NCBI RefSeq assembly: GCF_000169175.1 | Contig: NZ_AAWS01000025.1 | Coordinates: forward strand, 1-64,000 | Length of the DNA: 64,000 bases | Source: Microscilla marina ATCC 23134 | Lineage (GTDB): Bacteria; Bacteroidota; Bacteroidia; Cytophagales; Microscillaceae | Direction of reading: 5' to 3' | Shown here: piece after piece, positions 1 to 9,985 of the stretch | Layout: each line of letters starts with the position of its first letter | Position numbering within the stretch: the stretch's first letter is position 1 | Translations under genes and position numbers: made by a program | Notes under the pieces: generated by a model | Told to the model about the DNA's origin: nothing | What the model saw: only the letters and a program-made list of their open reading frames with translations | The model's database searches: none

Positions 1-184
1 TTAAGATAATAAGGTCTTGTTTGGTTTTAGTGAGAAGTTGTTTTGTACTTCTCTCTAATTGTCTGTTACAAAGGTAGCAGATTTTATAATACCAGTAAAT
101 AGGTTGTTTTTGGGAAATGATATGGGGTAAATGATAGGGGTAATAGGTAAAACCCCTATTCAACAAGCAAAAACCCTCAAAAAA

Positions 185-811
185 CTATACCAGCTTATGT
201 TCGAGGGCAAATCTTACGAGCTGTACGTTGTTTTTGAGATTCAATTTTTTCAGAATATTTGCCCGATGGTTGTCTACAGTTTTGGAGCTAATAAATAGTT
301 TATCGGCTATCTCTTTGTTCGACAATCCTTCTACCAAAAAGTGTAGCACTTCTTTTTCACGGGCAGACAATTGAGGAATAGAGGGTTTATCGCCGTTGAC
401 AAAACTGTTGATAATGATTTGAGAAATGTCTTGGCTATAAAAGTTTCCTCCTTGATTGACCCTTTTGATTGCCTCTATTAATTCGTTTTCGAGCACATCC
501 TTATGCAAAAACCCGTCAGCTTTGGCTTCCACTGCTTTCAATACATAAAACTCTTCTTTGTGCGAACTTAGCATAATTACCTTCAGGTCGGGATGCTTGC
601 TTTTGGCTTTTTTAGTAAACTCTATACCATCCATTTCGGGCAGACTAATGTCGCATAATACCAAATCTGGTTTTACATGGTCTAATTGCTCCAGTGCTTC
701 GGCCGCACTGCTAAAGTCTGATAAAATTTTAATCTCATCAAATCTGGATAAAATCTTTTTCAACCCAAGTCTTACAAGGGCGTGATCGTCAATAAGGTAT
801 AGTGTTATCAT
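185..811 (-). CDS. LuxR/NarL-type response regulator
   Basis: Cytoplasmic two-component response regulator, 208 aa. The receiver domain spans about residues 1-120, with the acidic pair D8-D9 and the expected phospho-acceptor D54 in LCDISLPEMDG. A LuxR-type DNA-binding helix-turn-helix follows at about 143-205 (LSAREKEVLHFLVEGLSNKE, then SSKTVDNHRANILKKL). Length and order match the NarL/FixJ family. No sensor kinase is adjacent, so it is probably served by a kinase elsewhere, perhaps a 7TMR or TPR kinase of the kind found further along. The ATG is the only sensible start because the receiver begins at once. The target genes are unknown. Confidence 0.93.
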   Translation of the reverse strand: MITLYLIDDHALVRLGLKKILSRFDEIKILSDFSSAAEALEQLDHVKPDLVLCDISLPEMDGIEFTKKAKSKHPDLKVIMLSSHKEEFYVLKAVEAKADGFLHKDVLENELIEAIKRVNQGGNFYSQDISQIIINSFVNGDKPSIPQLSAREKEVLHFLVEGLSNKEIADKLFISSKTVDNHRANILKKLNLKNNVQLVRFALEHKLV

Positions 812-1425
812 AATTCGTAAGTTGTGTTTTTTGATAAAAGTATAACAGGCTTCATAATTAGGGGGTTAGATATTGAACTTATTTTGTATCATTTTCTTGA
901 TTTTTATGGGGTTAACTTTGCTTTCCCTCAAAGGTGATAACCACGATAAGTTTGGATGATTTTAATACCACAACATGGTGTAAATTAAAACCATACTTAC
1001 TAAAAGTTGGGAGATTGTTTGTTATGAACTCCCTTGTTGGAAACTAATATAGAATAGTTTAAAAAAAAATAATATATAAGGTTTAAGGTAAAAATGTGTG
1101 GCAATATTACAAAAATCCTATCAAATGAAATATTTGTTTGATTTTTATTACTCCTTACCCTTTTTAATAAGATATTACTGATCGATTTGTATGAGTATAA
1201 AAAAAGTTATAGGATTTATTAAGTAAAGCTACTCAATAAGAAGCATTTAAAACACAGATATGTTTCTTAAAAATAAAAAAAATGCAGTGAAACTCCATAA
1301 ATTCAAAGGCAAATAATTTAAACAATAGCCTTTCTTAGTATTTTTGCCGTAAATTGCGGATTACTAATGTAGATATAATATATCAGACCAATGTAAGGTA
1401 CTGTGTCTGAGTTGTTTTAGCGTTT
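812..1425. other. AT-rich intergenic gap
   Basis: I see no coding region or strong repeat here. It separates two divergently transcribed genes, so it should hold both promoters. One match to the Bacteroidota -7 consensus TAnnTTTG lies at 1339-1346, about 80 bp before the DUF3800 gene. No clear -33 TTTG sits at the right distance, so this match alone is not persuasive. Confidence 0.4.
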
Positions 1426-2142
1426 ATGACAGATTACTGGGCATTTTTAGATGAAAGCGGCAATAGTAATTTAAACTTTGACCGTAGTAAAACCTCTTCG
1501 CATTTTATAATTAATGCGATGATTATAAAATGTGAGGAGGTAGAAGAAGTAGAACAGGGGGTAAAAAAAATTATAAGTGAGATAAAACCTATCAGTGACG
1601 TAACCCCCAACCAAATGCCTTTATTTACTCCCCAAAGCCCTCAAAACATTCTTACTTCACTGGAAAACAACCACGATGCCCGCATTAATTTGTTACAAAA
1701 GTTGAGTGAGCTACCGTTTCTGATTCACTACATTGTGATTGACAAAAAAAAATTATCAAAAGAAGAGGTAAACCATTGGGTAAGGTTTTATAAGCTGCTC
1801 AATACTGTGGCAGATGAAGAGTTTTTTACCCGGTTTCCCCAATTAAAGCTGGTGGCTCCCCCCAGCAACCGTTCCAGTAAGTTTATCCCCAAGTTTGCCC
1901 GCTATATCAAAGGTAAGTATGTTCCTAACTTATTTTCAGACGCGCACTTTAGGTTTGTGCCTAAAGATGCAGGTTTGCTGGCGCAACTGGCTTTTTTTCT
2001 GACCGAAACCCTTGCCTATAGCTACGAAGAAAAACTCAAAACAGAGATTACCAAGTTGTTTGTACAAATGCTCAAACCCAAAGTAATCCAAAGCTTCTCT
2101 TATACGCCCGATTACAACCCTTTTGAAGATTTTCTGTTATAA
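1426..2142 (+). CDS. DUF3800 domain protein
   Basis: 238 aa. The N-terminal signature WAFLDESGNSNLNF, followed by a hydrophobic strand (HFIINAMII), is the hallmark of DUF3800. That family is thought to have an RNase H-like fold, with the early Asp/Glu pair (DES) as likely metal ligands. A later HIHYIVIDKKKL-like strand and the C-terminal LLAQLADFL-like helix (here AQLAFFLTETLAYSY) also fit. DUF3800 proteins often occur in mobile or defence-associated contexts, but here the neighbours are ordinary signalling genes. The biochemical function is not established. Confidence 0.75.
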   Translation: MTDYWAFLDESGNSNLNFDRSKTSSHFIINAMIIKCEEVEEVEQGVKKIISEIKPISDVTPNQMPLFTPQSPQNILTSLENNHDARINLLQKLSELPFLIHYIVIDKKKLSKEEVNHWVRFYKLLNTVADEEFFTRFPQLKLVAPPSNRSSKFIPKFARYIKGKYVPNLFSDAHFRFVPKDAGLLAQLAFFLTETLAYSYEEKLKTEITKLFVQMLKPKVIQSFSYTPDYNPFEDFLL

Positions 2143-2213
2143 AAAACTTTGTCAAGTATGAAATTAACCAGTTATTGCAGCCAAAAGATATTCACCCTAG
2201 CCCTGTTTTACCA

Positions 2214-3107
2214 ATGCCTAAAAGTATCTTATTAGCTGACGATGACCCTAATACCCTGAAGGTCGTCATCCATTTTTTTAAGGAGTTTAAAAAAAACTAC
2301 GAGGTATACCATGCACCCAACGGACAAATAGCTTGCAGCATAGCCATGCAAAAATGCCCCGACCTGATTATGATGGACTGGGACATGCCTATCATGAATG
2401 GCTTAGAAGCTACCACTTATCTTAAGGTTCAACCCGAAACCCAACATATACCTATAGTAATGATTACTGGGCAAATGCTCAAAGACCACCACTTAGAAAA
2501 GGCTTTTGAGGCAGGCGTGGTAGATTATATTCGTAAGCCGTTCAATTCTACAGAACTCATTGCCCGGATCAACTCGGCACTTACGCTTGCCGAATCTTTT
2601 AAGAGAAACTATGCCCAAAAGCTTGAGATAGAGGAAAAAAATCAGAGTTTAACCACTTTGTACAAAAAAGAAAAGGAGTTGTTAAAAACAATCATTGATC
2701 ATAAAGCGAGGGAGTTGTCGGTGTTGGCAATGCAAATTTCACAAAAGAACGAATTACTCCACCAAGTGAAGTGCAGTTTAAAACAAGCCACCCACAAAGA
2801 TGATATCATAGAAGCCATTAAAAGTATAGAAAAACATTTGAGCAAAGGGGATGACTGGAAGCTGTTCAGAACCCACTTTGAAAGTGTTCACCCTGATTTT
2901 TTTAAGGTACTGGGGCAACGGTATCCACAACTTAATGAAAATGAATTGAGGCTTTGTGCCTACGTAAAAATGCACTTAAGCAACAAAGAAATTGCCCACT
3001 TACTCAACCTCTCTGCCAAGGGAATGGAATCGGCACGTTACCGACTCAAGAAAAGGTTGAGGCTGAGGGCTTCGCAAGACCTTAATCAGTTTGTGGCAAA
3101 TATTTAA
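2214..3107 (+). CDS. Response regulator with C-terminal LuxR-like helix-turn-helix
   Basis: 297 aa from the ATG at 2214. A longer reading from a TTG at 2175 adds 13 residues ahead of the receiver and is less likely. The receiver domain (about 1-125) has the acidic cluster D9-D11, phospho-acceptor D55 (MMDWDMP) and the conserved Lys of YIRKPFN. A coiled-coil linker of about 60 residues follows. The C-terminus (about 235-295) resembles the HTH seen in Bacteroidota regulators related to LuxR/GerE, with LNENELRLCAYVKM and LSNKEIAHLLNLS. It is probably a DNA-binding regulator whose coiled coil mediates dimerisation. Its kinase partner is not evident. Confidence 0.85.
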   Translation: MPKSILLADDDPNTLKVVIHFFKEFKKNYEVYHAPNGQIACSIAMQKCPDLIMMDWDMPIMNGLEATTYLKVQPETQHIPIVMITGQMLKDHHLEKAFEAGVVDYIRKPFNSTELIARINSALTLAESFKRNYAQKLEIEEKNQSLTTLYKKEKELLKTIIDHKARELSVLAMQISQKNELLHQVKCSLKQATHKDDIIEAIKSIEKHLSKGDDWKLFRTHFESVHPDFFKVLGQRYPQLNENELRLCAYVKMHLSNKEIAHLLNLSAKGMESARYRLKKRLRLRASQDLNQFVANI

Positions 3108-3528
3108 CACTTCCATATTCCCCTTTTTACTTTTTACTCTTTTTACCTAAAGGGTAGACAAAGCACATACCATGTCAGTTTTTAAACTCCTGTGTTTCAA
3201 AAGTTTATATTCAAAACCCTCTACAGTACAATTTTATGCAGGGGTTTTGAAGGGGTGCCCCCTCCCTAGAAAAAACACCATTCAATGAAGAACAATGGTT
3301 TACCATTGATTGTTCGAGTATTTCTACTTGAATAAGATCCGAAAAACATTTTAAATATAATTTTAGCCATAACACTTATAACAATACAAAGAGGGTATTA
3401 TTGGGGTAATGATGTTTGTAAACATGAGTAGAGACTAATTACATTTGACCTGTACGAATTAGCAACACATAGAGAAGTGCACTAACAAAGAGCCACTTCC
3501 ATTGTAATTAGAAAACTATATTTTATTT
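3108..3528. other. Intergenic gap before the giant surface protein
   Basis: I see no gene or strong repeat. The stretch is AT-rich, with a T-rich run near 3124-3148 that could help end transcription of the upstream regulator, but no convincing hairpin. The promoter of the large surface protein is presumably in its second half. Confidence 0.35.
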
Positions 3529-6500
3529 ATGAAACAAACAGACAATTTTCAATTTAATCTAACCAGCTTAGCACCTAAGCATCCTATAGCCAAATATTGG
3601 TGGTTGAGGGCAATGTGTAGCTGGTTGGTTTGTTTTGGGCTCATGCTACCACAGGCACAGGCACAAAGCCCAGGGGGTGTTACTACAGCTTTTAACCTTT
3701 GGCTCAAAGCCAATATAGGAATAACGGCTACCAGTGGACAAGTAACTACTTGGGCAGATCAAGTAGGGACTTCTATCACTACACAGGCAACAGCTACAGC
3801 ATCGGCAGACATTACCCTCAATGCCAGCGAAGCCAATTTTAATCCTACCATTAAGTTTACAGGAACTTCGGGTAAAGAGCTTGAGGGCTTTGCGTCGTCA
3901 GACTGGAGCACTGCAGCCTTGACTATGTTCATTGTTGCCAAAGACGAAGGCACTACCGAAAACATTGCAGGTTTGTTTGCCACTGGCGCTCCTGGACCAG
4001 GAGTGGTATGGGTTACGGGTGGTACTTACCAACTAGATGGTAATGGTTGTACCTCGGCAGCCACTGTAGGGGCTTTGGGGCAGTACCGCATCATTAGAGC
4101 AACTTACACCACGGCTAACAATACCAATGGTGGTACTATGTGGGTAGATGGTAAACAAACAGGTACTGGTATAAACTGTGGTACTGTAGGAGGCAATAGA
4201 TTTGAAGTTGGTGGAAGAATTAATGGAAGTTTGCCTGACCGAGTTTTTAAGGGAGGCATAGCCGAGGTATTGGCGGCAAAGCAAAGCTTTACTACTGCCG
4301 AATTGCAACGTATAGAGTCTTACCTTGCCCTCAAATATGGCATTACTCTAGACCAGACCGCAGCCACTGATTACCTTGCCTCGGATGGCACCACCAAAAT
4401 GTGGGATGCTGCTACCGGTGCTACCTTCAATAACGACATTGCGGGCATTGGTAGAGACGACGGGTCGGCTTTGAACCAAAAGCAGGCAAAAAGCGCCAGC
4501 CCTGATGCGATTATTAGCATGGGCTTGGGTACGATTGCTACTGACAATGCCAGCAACGCCAATGCTTTTGGAACCGATAAAACTTTCTTTTCGTGGGCAA
4601 ACGACAACGCCGCTGCTGACATTACCAATGCTGCTACTAGTGGGCTGCCCTCTACGGCAATGAATGTACGCATGACACGAGTTTGGAAAGTACAAGAACC
4701 TCAAGCCGATGTGGGCAACCTTAGCATACAATTTAACTTGAAGGGCTTAAGCTATACTATAGATGCTAAAGAAAAAGCTTTCTTATTGATTAGTAGCAGT
4801 GCTACCGATTTTAGCGGAGCTACTGTTGTAAACGCGACGAGCTTTGCCAACGGTGTGGCTACCTTTGACAATGTAAACCTAAGCAATGGGCAGTTTATTA
4901 CGTTGGGTGCACTAGTAACCGCACCAGGTGGGGTAACTGCCAATATTGCTTTGTGGGTAAAAGCTAATACTGGCGTAACTGCTACTGGTAACAATGTAAG
5001 CAGTTGGATAGACCAAACCAACAACAATAGTCTTACTTTGAACGGTGACCCTCAAACTGGAGCAACTGCCATGAACTTTAACAATGTACTGGATCTGGAC
5101 GGAGAAGGCGATTTCTTTGTTGGAGATCGTGAAATCACTTTTACAGAGGCATTTGCGAGTGTGTCACACGATGGTCCTAAGGGACGAGTTCTTGGAGGAG
5201 ATTTAACTCTTGGAGGTTGTGGTGCTTATTTCTTTGGTTCAGTAGCTCCCAAAATGTTCATTGGAGATGGAGATTTTAATTCTGATTATGTGAGTATTCC
5301 TTCAGTGACTGGGTTCAATATATTGAATGGTGAACTCAAAGGAGGCGCCAACACTGACAGCCGAATAGCGGTGAACGGATTGGATGGAACAGTAACTAAC
5401 TTGCCTGCCGCCAATAACGGGCTGACTCCTTTTACCGCACGACCTGTGTTAGGAAGTTGTAACCTTCGAGTAGGAGATTTGAAGGGTAACCTGGGAGAAA
5501 TCATCGTGTATAGCAGTGGGCTATCAGCCGCTGACCGTCAAAAAGTAAACAGTTATCTTGCCCTCAAATATGGAATTACCCTAGACCAAACCACCGCCAC
5601 CGATTACCTTGCCTCTGATGGTACCACCAAGATGTGGGATGGTACAGTCTCAGTTGCTTATAAGAATAACATTGCAGGGATAGGGCGAGACGATGCTTCG
5701 GCGTTGAACCAAACCCAATCTAAGTCTATCAATAGTGGTAGTGTGGTAGCCATGGGGTTGGGTATAATTGCAGCAAGTAGTGCCAGCAACACCAATACCT
5801 TTGCTACTGACAAAATGTTTTTGGCTTGGTCTGACAATGGCGGTTCTACCGATTTTGCCAATGTAACCACTACCAACTTACCTGGGGAAGTAGACGCTTT
5901 GATGGCAAGAGTATGGAGGGTAGAAGAAAACAACGGCGATGTGGGCAATACCCAGGTCAAGGTTGATTTGAGCGGTTTAAACTTTCCTGGTGCTGCCAAA
6001 GAGAACTATGTATTTTTGGTAAGTGCTGATGGTGCCAATTTTAGCAGTGCTACCAAAATAAGGGCGGCAAGTTTTGCCTCCAATGTAGTTACTTTTGACA
6101 ATATAAACCTTGCAGATGGTCAGTTTTTTACCGTTGGGTACATTTGTACTCCTATGCTGGCAGGCACCCTAAGTAGTGCTCAAATCATTTGTAGTGGCAA
6201 CACGCCCAATCAGTTTACGTCGGTGGTGGATGCAAGTGGTGATGGTACCATTACTTATCAGTGGCAGTCGTCTACCGACAATGCTACCTGGGCAGATATT
6301 GCAGGAGCCACGAGTAAAGATTATCAGGCAGGTGCTTTGACGGCGGTTACTTACTTCCGTAGAGTGGCTACTTCATCAATTGCCTTTTGTGGGTCGGTCA
6401 ATTCTGAGGTAATCAAGGTAGACATTACCAGCCAGGTGGCGCCAAGTGTGGCTATCAGCGCCAACGTTGCCGATGGCATTATTTGCGAGGGGACTTCTGT

Positions 6501-7827
6501 CACATTTACTGCCGCTACTACTACTGGGGGGACTTCGCCTACTTATCAATGGCAGGTAAACAATGCCAATGTGAGCGGAGAAACCAATGCGGCCTTTACC
6601 TCCACTACCTTGAAAAACGGTGATGTAGTGTCGGTGGTGATGACCAGTAGTTTGACTTGCGTGAGCAGTGCTACGGCCAACTCTAACACGTTGGCAATGG
6701 TGGTAAATCCTACCGCTACTCCAGCGGTGACTATCACGGGCGACAATACATTGTGTAGTGGTACTACGGTTACTTATACGGCCAACCCTTCGGCTGGGGG
6801 TACCAATCCTGCTTATCAGTGGAAACTGAACGGGGTTGATATTGCGGGAGCCACCAGTAGCACCTATACCAGCAACACACTGGCAAATGGCGATAAGTTA
6901 TCGGTAATGATGACGTCAAGCCTGACTTGTTTGACAGATAAAACGGCTACTTCTGAGGAGTTAACCTTATCGGTAGGTACCACAACAGCGGCGGCAGTAA
7001 CCGTAGGTTCAAATTTGCCCAACAATACCGCTTGTGGCAATGGTAACCTTGCCATATTTACGGCGTTTCCTTCGGCAGGGGGTAGCAACCCTACTTTTCA
7101 ATGGAAGGTAAACAGTACTGATGTAACTGGCGAAACTAATCGTACTTTTGCCATAGGAACACTGAGCAGTGGCGACAAGGTGACGGTAGCGATGACCTCA
7201 AGTGCTACTTGTGTAACTAATAAAACAGCCACTGCGACTGAGGTTACTTTCAATATTGCCACCAAAGAGGTGCCAGCGGTAACTGTGGCGGCATCGGTTA
7301 CTACCATTACCCAAGGGCAAAGTATTACGTTTACGGCTACTCCGGTAAACGGAGGAGCTACCCCAGCCTATCAATGGCAAGTAAACGGTACGGCTGTAGC
7401 AGGAGAAACCAATGCTACTTTTACCACTACTAGTTTGGCAGACCAAAACAAGGTAACGGTGGTAATGACCAGTGCTGCTACCTGTTTAACTACCCAACTG
7501 GCTATTTCTGAGGCTATTACTGTTACAGTAGTGCCTGAGTTGGTGCTGAACATGCCTAATTTGTTTACCCCCAACAGCGATGGCAATAATGATATGTTTT
7601 ATGTGATTATGAATGCCGCTCCCGCAAGTGTTGATTTCAGAATTTTGAACGTACAAAACCAAACCTTGTACGAAACCAAAGACGTGAGCAATGCCCTCAC
7701 TATTGGTTGGGATGGACGCTTTAATGGCAAACCACAGCCTAACGGTAGGTATGTGTGGTTTATTAAGTATAAGTCACTTGATGGCAAAGAAGTAAGAAAA
7801 AAAGGGTTCATCATTTTGGCAAGATAA
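3529..7827 (+). CDS. Giant T9SS type B surface protein with LamG-like and Ig-like repeats
   Basis: 1432 aa exported protein. An N-terminal signal peptide ends near residue 46 (MLPQAQAQ). Two similar modules of about 425 aa follow. Each starts with a LamG-like segment (NLWLKANIGITAT near 56, ALWVKANTGVTAT near 475) and contains the shared block YLALKYGITLDQ (near 265 and 675) of a DUF8202-like region. From about 870 to 1330 come five Ig/PKD-like repeats with the recurring pattern TYQWQ...T..L..GD.VSV.MTSS.TC. The last 95 residues are a gliding-motility-associated CHU_C domain (NLFTPNSDGNNDMFYV), which marks T9SS type B cargo. It is probably a cell-surface adhesin. The next gene encodes a PorP/SprF protein, the known partner class for type B cargo. 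Confidence 0.9.
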   Translation: MKQTDNFQFNLTSLAPKHPIAKYWWLRAMCSWLVCFGLMLPQAQAQSPGGVTTAFNLWLKANIGITATSGQVTTWADQVGTSITTQATATASADITLNASEANFNPTIKFTGTSGKELEGFASSDWSTAALTMFIVAKDEGTTENIAGLFATGAPGPGVVWVTGGTYQLDGNGCTSAATVGALGQYRIIRATYTTANNTNGGTMWVDGKQTGTGINCGTVGGNRFEVGGRINGSLPDRVFKGGIAEVLAAKQSFTTAELQRIESYLALKYGITLDQTAATDYLASDGTTKMWDAATGATFNNDIAGIGRDDGSALNQKQAKSASPDAIISMGLGTIATDNASNANAFGTDKTFFSWANDNAAADITNAATSGLPSTAMNVRMTRVWKVQEPQADVGNLSIQFNLKGLSYTIDAKEKAFLLISSSATDFSGATVVNATSFANGVATFDNVNLSNGQFITLGALVTAPGGVTANIALWVKANTGVTATGNNVSSWIDQTNNNSLTLNGDPQTGATAMNFNNVLDLDGEGDFFVGDREITFTEAFASVSHDGPKGRVLGGDLTLGGCGAYFFGSVAPKMFIGDGDFNSDYVSIPSVTGFNILNGELKGGANTDSRIAVNGLDGTVTNLPAANNGLTPFTARPVLGSCNLRVGDLKGNLGEIIVYSSGLSAADRQKVNSYLALKYGITLDQTTATDYLASDGTTKMWDGTVSVAYKNNIAGIGRDDASALNQTQSKSINSGSVVAMGLGIIAASSASNTNTFATDKMFLAWSDNGGSTDFANVTTTNLPGEVDALMARVWRVEENNGDVGNTQVKVDLSGLNFPGAAKENYVFLVSADGANFSSATKIRAASFASNVVTFDNINLADGQFFTVGYICTPMLAGTLSSAQIICSGNTPNQFTSVVDASGDGTITYQWQSSTDNATWADIAGATSKDYQAGALTAVTYFRRVATSSIAFCGSVNSEVIKVDITSQVAPSVAISANVADGIICEGTSVTFTAATTTGGTSPTYQWQVNNANVSGETNAAFTSTTLKNGDVVSVVMTSSLTCVSSATANSNTLAMVVNPTATPAVTITGDNTLCSGTTVTYTANPSAGGTNPAYQWKLNGVDIAGATSSTYTSNTLANGDKLSVMMTSSLTCLTDKTATSEELTLSVGTTTAAAVTVGSNLPNNTACGNGNLAIFTAFPSAGGSNPTFQWKVNSTDVTGETNRTFAIGTLSSGDKVTVAMTSSATCVTNKTATATEVTFNIATKEVPAVTVAASVTTITQGQSITFTATPVNGGATPAYQWQVNGTAVAGETNATFTTTSLADQNKVTVVMTSAATCLTTQLAISEAITVTVVPELVLNMPNLFTPNSDGNNDMFYVIMNAAPASVDFRILNVQNQTLYETKDVSNALTIGWDGRFNGKPQPNGRYVWFIKYKSLDGKEVRKKGFIILAR

Positions 7828-7836
7828 ATTGCAAAT

Positions 7837-7943
7837 AAGTACCAAGGCAGAATTAAATATACCTAATGAGTAGGTGTAACAACCATATTATGAATGAGTT
7901 ACCCTTACTTGTCGCTTATAGCTAATTACTTGCTGCTACTTAC
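7837..7943. repeat. Dispersed ~107-bp repeat, copy 1
   Basis: Begins AAGTACCAAGGCAG and ends TTGCTGCTACTTAC. It is closely similar to 21366-21472 and 27732-27864. The two ends form an imperfect inverted repeat (TAAGTAnCCG type), as in a MITE. This copy lies 10 bp after the stop of the giant surface protein. Confidence 0.75.
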
Positions 7944-8129
7944 TGGGTGCCTGTTTTCAGGTATCCAGTCCATTTTCTTGACAAACAAACCTGAAGGCAA
8001 GGTTAGTTGGGCAGGATCATTTCAGGCAAACCACTGGTTTTTGCCTGGATGGGGACTTGTCGCTTGAAACTAATCACACTGAGATGCCTCACAAAACTTA
8101 CTACTTATCACCAACACAATTGAACTCAA

Positions 8130-9842
8130 ATGAAAAAGATACAAATATTTAGTTATATATATATACTGGGCATGTTGCTTAGTGTAGGGGTTGCCAAAGC
8201 GCAAAACCAACAGTACGCCCAGTTTCACCACAGCCCTTTGCTTACCAATCCGGCGATGGTGGCTTCAGACAACGACCTGAAAGCATTGTTTCATTACCGC
8301 CACGAAAACCTCAGCAATGGCTTCAGTTATTCTAATCCTATGTTGTCAGTGGTGTATCCGCTGATAACACAACAACTGGATGCCAACGGGCAGGTAACCG
8401 CCAAAAAACGTTGGGGAGGCGTTGGGCTGGGGCTAATGCAAGACCAGACTGCGGCCGGAAACGGGGGTGCTTTGCAAACCTTGGGGTTTTCGGGCACTTA
8501 TGCCCACAACCTTCAGCTTGCCGACAATCATTTTATTAGTTTTGGGGCACAAGGTACTTATTACCGCAAAAGTCTTAATTCAAGTAATTTGACTACAGCA
8601 AGCCAAATCCTGAACACGGGCAACCAAGAGGCTTTGCTTGCCAACGATGGGGCAAATGGCTACTTTTCGTTAGGGTTAGGGGCAATGTGGTACCAGTCGA
8701 ATGCTATAGGTGGAGTCAAAAACTACTTCAGTGTATCGGCAAACCACCTCAATCAGCCCAATTATAATTTTAGAGACATAGGCAACACAAACCGTTTGCC
8801 TTATGGTTGGGTGTTTTCGGGAGGTTATGAGGTTTGGAACAACGGTACTATCTCAATACAACCCAATTTTCGCTGGACTTATAACGAAAACGATAACCAG
8901 TTTAACATAGGGGCGTTGGGGCACTATGCGCTCAATAGCAACCACCACCTGGGAGCTGGAGTATGGGCTACCCGCAAGGCGTTTGTGGGGTCTATAGAGT
9001 ATACTTACAAAAACTTGTTGATTGGTATTAGTTCGGACTTGTCTTATGTAAGTGAAAGTAGGGGCACCGTACCAGAAATTGTAATTGGCTACCGTAAAAC
9101 CTTGGGTGGGCGCAAAAAGAAGAAAAAAGAACCGAAGAAGGTTGTACAGCAAAACACTGAAGAAACCATTACCAGCGAAACCCCTACGGCAAAGTATACC
9201 ATCAAAATAGTAAAAGATGCCGCTGGGAATGTGATTAGCAGAGATACAATTAAAACTGAAAGTCTGACTACTGAAGAGTTAACCTCCAGCGAAACCCCTA
9301 CGCATAGTTATAAAATCAAGTTGATTAAAGACAAGAATGGCAATGTAGTAAGAAGAGATACACTGGAGGCCAAAATGAAAGATAAGGATGGTGACGGAGT
9401 AGCTGATGTAAACGATAACTGTCCCGACGAAGCAGGAACTTTGGCTAATAAGGGTTGCCCTGAAACCATCAGTAAGGCAAAACTAAGTGACATACAAAAG
9501 GAACTTGCCCGACACGCCCATAGTTTGCACTTTGCCTCAGGCAAAACTACCATCAACGATGAGTCTATTCCAGACCTGAAGGCGATTCTTGCCATTATGA
9601 AAAAGTACCCCAAAAACAAGTTTAACATTGAGGGACACTCAGATAATGTAGGTAACGCTGCCAATAACTTGCGACTGTCGCAACAAAGGGCTAATAGTGT
9701 AAGACAGTACTTTGTAAACAATGGTATTGCTGCATCGCGATTGATAGCCAAGGGGTATGGACAAACCAGACCAGAAGTAAGCAATGCTACTGCCGCAGGA
9801 CGCAAGAAAAACCGTCGTATTGAGGTGTTGGTAGTACAATAA
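8130..9842 (+). CDS. PorP/SprF-type T9SS outer-membrane protein fused to OmpA
   Basis: 570 aa. A signal peptide (ends near VGVAKAQ) precedes a PorP/SprF beta-barrel at about 25-325, recognisable from YAQFHHSPLLTNPAM and the later RLPYGWVFSGGYE. A Lys-rich linker with two copies of a YTIKIVKDAAGN-like unit follows. Then comes a calcium-binding thrombospondin type 3 repeat (DKDGDGVADVNDNCPDEAGT, near 417) and an OmpA peptidoglycan-binding domain at about 455-570 (FNIEGHSDNVGNAANNLRLS). PorP/SprF proteins help export and anchor type B T9SS cargo, so this is probably the dedicated partner of the adhesin encoded 300 bp upstream. The OmpA tail would tie the pair to the cell wall. Confidence 0.92.
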   Translation: MKKIQIFSYIYILGMLLSVGVAKAQNQQYAQFHHSPLLTNPAMVASDNDLKALFHYRHENLSNGFSYSNPMLSVVYPLITQQLDANGQVTAKKRWGGVGLGLMQDQTAAGNGGALQTLGFSGTYAHNLQLADNHFISFGAQGTYYRKSLNSSNLTTASQILNTGNQEALLANDGANGYFSLGLGAMWYQSNAIGGVKNYFSVSANHLNQPNYNFRDIGNTNRLPYGWVFSGGYEVWNNGTISIQPNFRWTYNENDNQFNIGALGHYALNSNHHLGAGVWATRKAFVGSIEYTYKNLLIGISSDLSYVSESRGTVPEIVIGYRKTLGGRKKKKKEPKKVVQQNTEETITSETPTAKYTIKIVKDAAGNVISRDTIKTESLTTEELTSSETPTHSYKIKLIKDKNGNVVRRDTLEAKMKDKDGDGVADVNDNCPDEAGTLANKGCPETISKAKLSDIQKELARHAHSLHFASGKTTINDESIPDLKAILAIMKKYPKNKFNIEGHSDNVGNAANNLRLSQQRANSVRQYFVNNGIAASRLIAKGYGQTRPEVSNATAAGRKKNRRIEVLVVQ

Positions 9843-9915
9843 ACAGGTTATTTTTTAGCTATTGGTATCAATCAACTACCTGATATAAAGGAATGGTTGA
9901 TTGCCAATATATCCC

Positions 9916-9957
9916 AAAGTAAAGGTAAACTGCCTGCAGGTGGTTGCCTTTACTTTT
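9916..9957 (+). terminator. Intrinsic terminator of the PorP-OmpA gene
   Basis: A perfect 10-bp stem (AAAGTAAAGG / CCTTTACTTT) ends in a T run. It lies between the PorP-OmpA stop and the kinase ATG at 9986. It also argues against an upstream TTG start at 9944 for the kinase, since that codon falls inside the hairpin. Confidence 0.75.
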
Positions 9958-9985
9958 TACATTCAACAGCATTTTATTCATTGCC

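Noticed and set aside
1339-1346. TAnnTTTG as promoter of the DUF3800 gene
   Set aside because: Single short match without a -33 partner; matches of this size are expected by chance in a window this long.
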